Source: Bacteroidaceae bacterium
Lineage (GTDB): Bacteria > Bacteroidota > Bacteroidia > Bacteroidales > Bacteroidaceae
Direction: 5' to 3'
Assembly: GCA_017464345.1 (NCBI GenBank)
Contig: JAFUAH010000016.1
Span: 1-36,083, forward strand
Length of the DNA: 36,083 bases
The notes below the pieces were generated by a model that did not search any database, was not told the origin of the DNA, and saw nothing but the letters and a program-made list of their open reading frames with translations. Of the stretch, positions 32,010-36,083 are shown in pieces; the stretch's first letter is position 1; each line of letters starts with the position of its first letter. The translations under genes and the position numbers were made by a program.

Positions 32010-33584
32010 TTACTTAATCTCGATTTCCTCTTTCATGTCGATTTCTTCTCCCTTCTTGTTGTAGAATTCGTACTGAAGGAAGGCCAGCTTCTGGCTGGGA
32101 ATGACCCGTACGCCCAGTCCGTACTTCATTTGCCATTGGCGCTTGATAGACCAGAGTCCCTGGTTGATGTAGGCCATGACGAAGGGGTGGACGTGGAGGG
32201 TGAAGGAACGAATGTTCAGTTTGTTTACGAGCATGTCTATCTTGTTCTCCAGAACGTCGGTGAACATGAAACTGCTCTTGATGGTGCCCTTACCGTGGCA
32301 GGTGGGACAGGTCTCATCGACGTTCACCTCAGTGGCAGGACGGACGCGCTGTCGTGTAATCTGCATCAACCCGAATTTGCTTAGTGGCAGGATGTTGTGG
32401 CGTGCGCGATCCTGTTTCATGTTCTCGCACATGCGTTCGTAAAGTTTCTGCCGGTCTTCCGCCAGGTTCATGTCGATGAAATCGACGACGATGATGCCGC
32501 CCATGTCGCGCAGTCGCAGTTGGCGTGCCAGTTCGTCGGCGGCTCCCAGGTTCACGTCCAGGGCGTTGGCTTCCTGGCCGTCGCTGTTGCGGGTGCGGTT
32601 GCCGCTGTTCACGTCAACCACCCACAGGGCCTCCGTGTGTTCGATGATCATGTAGGCACCGCGCTTGTAGGAAACGGTCTTTCCGAATGAACCCTTGATT
32701 TGGCGTGTGATGTCGAAGTTGTCGAAAATGGGAAGGTTACCTTTATAGAGCTTCACGATACCGGCCCTTTCGGGGGCGATGAGGGTGACGTAGTCCTTCA
32801 CTTCGTGGTAGATGTTCTCATTATCGACGTAGATGTTCTCATAAGAGGGGTTGAACAGGTCGCGTAGCATACCCACGGCCCGGCTGGTCTCTTCATAGAC
32901 CATGGTCGGCAGGTCTTTGGCAGCAACTGCTCGTTTCAGGGCTTCTTCCCATCTGTTCACGAGGACGCGCATTTCGGTGTCCAGTTCGGCCACGCGCTTG
33001 CCTTCGGCTACGGTTCTGACGATAACGCCGAAGTTCTGCGGCTTGATGCTCTGTATCACCTGTTTCAGTCGGGCACGCTCGGCGCCGGACTTGATTTTCG
33101 ACGATACGGATACCTTGTCCTGTAAGGGGATGAGCACGAGGTAGCGTCCGGGGAACGATATTTCGCAGGTCATGCGCGGGCCTTTGGTGGAGATGGGTTC
33201 CTTCACCACCTGCACCAGCACCTCCTGGCCTTGCTGAAGGATGTCTTGGATGCTGCCTTCCTTGCCCAGTTCCTTTTCCAGCCGGAACTTGGAGATGGGG
33301 AGTGGGGCCTTTTTACCGTTTCGTACCTGTTTGAGGTACTTTTCGTAGGAGAGGAATTGAGTACCGAGATCGAGATAGTGAAGAAACGCATCGCGCTCGT
33401 GGCCTGCGCTAACAAAGCAGGCGTTGAGCCCGGGCATCAGTTTGCGCACCTTCGCCAGGTAGATGTTACCGACGCTGAAGGCGGTGCTCTGGCCTTCCTC
33501 CTGGAACTCCATGAGTCGCTTGTCCTCGGTGAGGGCGATGGAGATTTTCTTGGGGGTGGCGCTGATGAATACTTCGCTTGTCAT
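32010..33584 (-). CDS. rng: Ribonuclease G / E family endoribonuclease
   Basis: 524 aa, the size of RNase G. An S1-type RNA-binding domain lies near residues 35-130 (VGNIYLAKVRKLMPGLNACFV, HYLDLG). Catalytic metal ligands are the Asp in VVDVNSGN (about 325) and the Asp in IIVVDFIDM (about 368). The zinc-link motif CPTCHGKG is near 425. RNase G matures 16S rRNA 5' ends and cuts AU-rich mRNAs. It lies behind a tiny COX24/mS38-like gene, possibly a ribosomal protein, and a hairpin at 33620-33668 separates them. Confidence 0.95.
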   Translation of the reverse strand: MTSEVFISATPKKISIALTEDKRLMEFQEEGQSTAFSVGNIYLAKVRKLMPGLNACFVSAGHERDAFLHYLDLGTQFLSYEKYLKQVRNGKKAPLPISKFRLEKELGKEGSIQDILQQGQEVLVQVVKEPISTKGPRMTCEISFPGRYLVLIPLQDKVSVSSKIKSGAERARLKQVIQSIKPQNFGVIVRTVAEGKRVAELDTEMRVLVNRWEEALKRAVAAKDLPTMVYEETSRAVGMLRDLFNPSYENIYVDNENIYHEVKDYVTLIAPERAGIVKLYKGNLPIFDNFDITRQIKGSFGKTVSYKRGAYMIIEHTEALWVVDVNSGNRTRNSDGQEANALDVNLGAADELARQLRLRDMGGIIVVDFIDMNLAEDRQKLYERMCENMKQDRARHNILPLSKFGLMQITRQRVRPATEVNVDETCPTCHGKGTIKSSFMFTDVLENKIDMLVNKLNIRSFTLHVHPFVMAYINQGLWSIKRQWQMKYGLGVRVIPSQKLAFLQYEFYNKKGEEIDMKEEIEIK

Positions 33585-33619
33585 TTCTCAGTTACTGTAG
33601 TTAGTGTTGGTTCTTACAC

Positions 33620-33668
33620 AAAGAACAAACTCTCGCGGGATGAATCGGTCGCGGTGAGTTTGTTCTTT
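33620..33668. terminator. Strong hairpin between the mS38-like gene and rng
   Basis: AAAGAACAAACTC (33620-33632) is perfectly complementary to 33656-33668. The 23-base loop contains a further CGCG pairing. It has no good T run on the minus strand, so it could be an attenuator or an RNA processing site rather than a full stop. Confidence 0.6.
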
Positions 33669-33712
33669 ATCATGGCTCACAAGCAAGGATGTGAGACGCA
33701 GACACTCACTTG

Positions 33713-33802
33713 TTACTTGCTCTTGTGTCTGTTCTTACGCAGTCTCTTCTTACGCTTGTGAGTGGACATCTTGTGTCTTTTCTTCTTCTTTCCGCTTGGC
33801 AT
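33713..33802 (-). CDS. 29-aa AURKAIP1/COX24-domain (mS38-like) basic protein
   Basis: The 29-residue product MPSGKKKKRHKMSTHKRKKR... ends RKNRHKSK and is almost all Lys, Arg and His. It matches the small AURKAIP1/COX24-domain proteins conserved in Bacteroidetes, related to mitochondrial mS38 and mycobacterial bS22, so a small-subunit ribosomal role is likely by family. The -7 box TATCTTTG at 33852-33859 is 49 bases upstream. Being so short it is easily missed in annotation. Confidence 0.85.
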   Translation of the reverse strand: MPSGKKKKRHKMSTHKRKKRLRKNRHKSK

Positions 33803-33851
33803 AGCTTCAATGTTTTTATAAGTTAATAATCATTTTTACGCTTTTCGGCTG

Positions 33852-33859
33852 CAAAGATA
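33852..33859 (-). promoter_or_regulatory. -7 box of the mS38-like gene
   Basis: TATCTTTG on the minus strand. AATTAGA/AATTAAA heptamers (33866-33897) fill the space towards the divergent mutY promoter. Confidence 0.7.
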
Positions 33860-33913
33860 CAACATTTAATTAGAAATTAAAAATTAAAGGTTAAAAAAAT
33901 CGCGAATTATGCG

Positions 33914-33921
33914 TATCTTTG
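33914..33921 (+). promoter_or_regulatory. -7 box of mutY
   Basis: TATCTTTG only five bases before the mutY ATG at 33927, implying a leaderless or nearly leaderless mRNA. Confidence 0.7.
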
Positions 33922-33926
33922 CACCG

Positions 33927-34955
33927 ATGAATACTGAACGTTCCCATTTCTCCGGCCTGCTGTTGGCATGGTACGCCCAGAACGGGCGCGACCTGCCGTG
34001 GCGCCAGACCCGCGACCCGTATCGGGTGTGGGTGAGTGAGATAATCCTGCAACAGACACGCGTGGCGCAGGGCTACGACTACTTCCTGCGCTTCGTGGAG
34101 CGCTTCCCTACAGTGGAGGCGCTGGCCGGGGCCACGGAGGACGAGGTGCTGCGCCTTTGGCAGGGGCTGGGCTACTACAGCCGGGCCCGCAATCTGCACA
34201 AGGCGGCTCGTCAGGTGGTGGAGATGGGCGGTTTCCCCACGGAGTACGAGGGGATAAGGTCATTGAAGGGCGTGGGCGACTATACGGCTGCAGCCATAGC
34301 CTCACTGGCTTTCGGACTGCCATACGCGGTGGTCGATGGTAATGTGTATCGGGTGCTGTCGCGCTACTTCGGCATAGACGTGCCCATCGACTCCACCGAG
34401 GGACGGAAACTCTTTGCCGCCATGGCCCGGGAACTGCTGGACGCACGTCGTCCTGCCGACTACAATCAGGCTATTATGGACTTCGGGGCACTGCAATGTA
34501 CGCCCAAGTCGCCCGACTGCATGGCCTGCCCCTTGACAGATACCTGTCAGGCACGGGCCGAGGGCCGGGTGGAGCAATGGCCCGTAAAGCAACATGTCAC
34601 GCGTGTGCGCGACCGCTATTTTACATATGTGTATGTGCGCTGTGAGGGCTATGCCCTGTTGCAGCGGCGTGGCAGCGGCGACATCTGGCAAGGGCTCTAT
34701 CAGCCGCCTCTGTGGGAGACCGGGCGCCCCATGACGTTGCGCGAGTTGCAGGAGCAAGTGGGGACGTACGGCACGCTGCAACTGTTGCGCTCCCATGTCG
34801 TACACCAACTGACTCACCAGCGCCTGCACGCCCAGTTCTATCTGTTGGACTGCCTTCGCCGACTTCCGCTCGAAGGAGTGTGGGTGGCGGAACGAGAGGT
34901 CGGCAATGGGTATGCCGTACCCCGTCTGGTGGAGGAACTACTGGCGTGCCTGTAG
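33927..34955 (+). CDS. mutY: Adenine DNA glycosylase
   Basis: 342 aa. It removes adenine mispaired with 8-oxoguanine. Landmarks are RDLPWRQTRDPYRVWVSEIILQQTRV (catalytic Glu in SEIILQQT), a helix-hairpin-helix LKGVGDYTAAAIASLAF, catalytic Asp in VVDGNVYRVLSR, and an iron-sulfur loop with C191, C198, C201 and C207. The C-terminal half carries a MutT-like domain that reads 8-oxoG. The ATG at 33927 is preferred over 33909, which lies before or inside the -7 box. Convergent with uvrA, 15 bases apart. Confidence 0.96.
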   Translation: MNTERSHFSGLLLAWYAQNGRDLPWRQTRDPYRVWVSEIILQQTRVAQGYDYFLRFVERFPTVEALAGATEDEVLRLWQGLGYYSRARNLHKAARQVVEMGGFPTEYEGIRSLKGVGDYTAAAIASLAFGLPYAVVDGNVYRVLSRYFGIDVPIDSTEGRKLFAAMARELLDARRPADYNQAIMDFGALQCTPKSPDCMACPLTDTCQARAEGRVEQWPVKQHVTRVRDRYFTYVYVRCEGYALLQRRGSGDIWQGLYQPPLWETGRPMTLRELQEQVGTYGTLQLLRSHVVHQLTHQRLHAQFYLLDCLRRLPLEGVWVAEREVGNGYAVPRLVEELLACL

Positions 34956-34970
34956 GCCGGCATTGCCAGT

Positions 34971-36083
34971 TTATTCTCTCTGCTTTTCTTTCAGTTTTTC
35001 TTTCAGGAACTGTCCCGTATAGCTCTCGGCGCATGTGGCTATGGTCTCGGGCGTGCCCTGTGCCACAAGGTTGCCGCCGCGGTTGCCACCCTCGGGCCCC
35101 AGGTCGATGACGTGGTCTGCCATCTTGATGACGTCCAGGTTGTGCTCGATGATGACGATGGTGTGGCCTTTGGCAATCAGCGCATCGAAGGCGGCCAGCA
35201 GTTTCTTGATGTCGTGGAAGTGCAAGCCCGTGGTGGGCTCGTCGAAGATGAAGAGCGTCGGCTCGTGTTTCTCCTGCCCCAGGTAGTAGGCCAGTTTCAC
35301 GCGCTGGTTCTCGCCGCCCGACAGGGTGGAGGAGGATTGGCCGAGCTTGATGTATCCCAGACCAACGTCCTGCAGGGGCTTCAGCCGACTGACGATGCGC
35401 TGTTGCTTGTGCTCGCCGAAGAACTCGATGGCCTGGTTCACCGTCATGTCCAGTATGTCGCAGACGTCCTTGTCGTGGAACTTCACTTCCAGCAGTTCCT
35501 TCTTGAAGCGCTTCCCGTGGCACGACTCGCACTCCAGCACCAGGTCGGCCATGAACTGCATCTCCACGGTCACGGTGCCCTCGCCCTTGCACTCCTCGCA
35601 TCGGCCGCCCTCGGTGTTGAAACTGAAGTAGCCTGGCGTATAGCCCATCTGTTTGGCCAGTGGCTGTTCGGCGAAGAGGCGGCGTATCTCGTCCCAGCCC
35701 TTCACGTAGGTGACGGGATTGGAGCGCGTAGATTTGCCGATGGGGTTCTGATCGACGAAGTCGATGTGGCGCACCTGCTTCATGTCGCCCTCCAGCGCCA
35801 GGTGTTCGCCCGGTCGGTCGGCTGGCTCGTCGAAGTATCGCTTCATGGCCAGGTAGAGGATGTCGCGTACGAGGGTCGATTTGCCGCTTCCGCTGACACC
35901 CGTCACGCAGGTCATTACGTTCAGTGGGAACTTCACATCGATGCCCTTCAGGTTGTTGGCGCGAGCGCCCTTCACCTCTATGAAGTTGTTCCAAGGCCGG
36001 CGGCTCGACGGCACGGGCAGCGTGTCCTGGCCCGAGAGGAAGCGAAGGGTGTAACTTTGAGTTGAAAGTTGAAAGTTGAAAGT
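34971..36083 (-). CDS. uvrA: UvrA excinuclease ABC subunit A, C-terminal part (5' end outside window)
   Basis: About 370 residues of the C-terminal half are visible. They include the second ABC domain with Walker A GVSGSGKST, a zinc finger (CEECKGEG ... CESCHGKR), signature LSGGENQR and Walker B LFIFDEPTTGLHFHD. UvrA finds bulky DNA damage and loads UvrB in nucleotide excision repair. The coding frame is open to the window edge, where the residues TFNFQLSTQ are encoded by ACTTTCA repeats just before SYTLRFLSGQ, the linker ahead of this ABC domain. Confidence 0.96.
   Translation of the reverse strand, partial: TFNFQLSTQSYTLRFLSGQDTLPVPSSRRPWNNFIEVKGARANNLKGIDVKFPLNVMTCVTGVSGSGKSTLVRDILYLAMKRYFDEPADRPGEHLALEGDMKQVRHIDFVDQNPIGKSTRSNPVTYVKGWDEIRRLFAEQPLAKQMGYTPGYFSFNTEGGRCEECKGEGTVTVEMQFMADLVLECESCHGKRFKKELLEVKFHDKDVCDILDMTVNQAIEFFGEHKQQRIVSRLKPLQDVGLGYIKLGQSSSTLSGGENQRVKLAYYLGQEKHEPTLFIFDEPTTGLHFHDIKKLLAAFDALIAKGHTIVIIEHNLDVIKMADHVIDLGPEGGNRGGNLVAQGTPETIATCAESYTGQFLKEKLKEKQRE
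36063..36083 (-). repeat. ACTTTCA heptamer, at least three copies, in the uvrA linker
   Basis: On the coding (minus) strand three full ACTTTCA units reach the window edge; more may lie beyond. It is the same heptamer as in the C69 gene at 14748. Confidence 0.85.

Noticed and set aside
34621-35994. Minus-strand open frame of 457 codons overlapping uvrA and mutY
   Set aside because: It is out of frame with the well-recognised uvrA and opposite mutY, and shows low-complexity R/H/G/P composition.

Overview
The window reads as a Bacteroidales chromosome, most likely from a Prevotella-like member of the Prevotellaceae. The taxonomic cues are the many promoters of the Bacteroidetes form TAnnTTTG, the PCMD-domain and DUF3298/TonB-type secreted proteins, the NspC polyamine enzyme and a CTnDOT-family integrative element. 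Placement below order level is inference.

Positions 1 to about 11,465 are the integrase end of an integrative conjugative element (ICE). On the minus strand the order is two small helix-turn-helix proteins, a DUF3945/DUF4099-like protein, topoisomerase III, a DUF1896 protein and a giant methylase/helicase that runs off the window. This matches the CTnDOT excision operon xis2c-xis2d-orf3-exc. Two more HTH genes diverge from it on the plus strand. A RhuM-like small protein and a 410-aa IntDOT-like tyrosine recombinase close the element. The sequence GTATCTTTGC at 11456-11465 fits the CTnDOT attachment core GTAnnTTTGC and is also the -7 promoter box of the next gene, nadC.

Positions 11,494 to 14,688 hold nadC followed, two bases after its stop, by an AT-richer restriction-modification pair: a gamma-class N6-adenine methylase and a clear HincII-family endonuclease. 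The rest is chromosomal. It contains a C69 dipeptidase, phosphoglucomutase, an AAA/DUF4143 ATPase, a frameshifted DUF3298/TonB-like protein, a four-gene operon (coiled-coil protein, nudC, four-helix-bundle protein, UshA-like phosphatase), a PCMD protein, nspC, three tRNAs (Gly, Leu, Leu), an SBF transporter, a hypothetical gene, a GH25 lysozyme, RNase G, a 29-aa COX24/mS38-like protein, mutY and the 3' part of uvrA.

The most striking pattern is a dispersed set of 7-bp tandem repeats from about 12.3 kb to the right edge. They occur both between and inside genes. In two unrelated genes, the C69 dipeptidase (ACTTTCA x3) and nspC (TCACCTC x3), the repeat sits exactly where the reading frame breaks. 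In both cases one copy or four copies would give an intact protein and three copies give a truncated one. In nudC four copies of AGTTCAC keep the frame. This suggests heptanucleotide tract expansion acting as a phase-variation-like process. A separate 9-bp repeat (GTCnGACnn), which preserves frame, marks the 3' ends of three consecutive operon genes.
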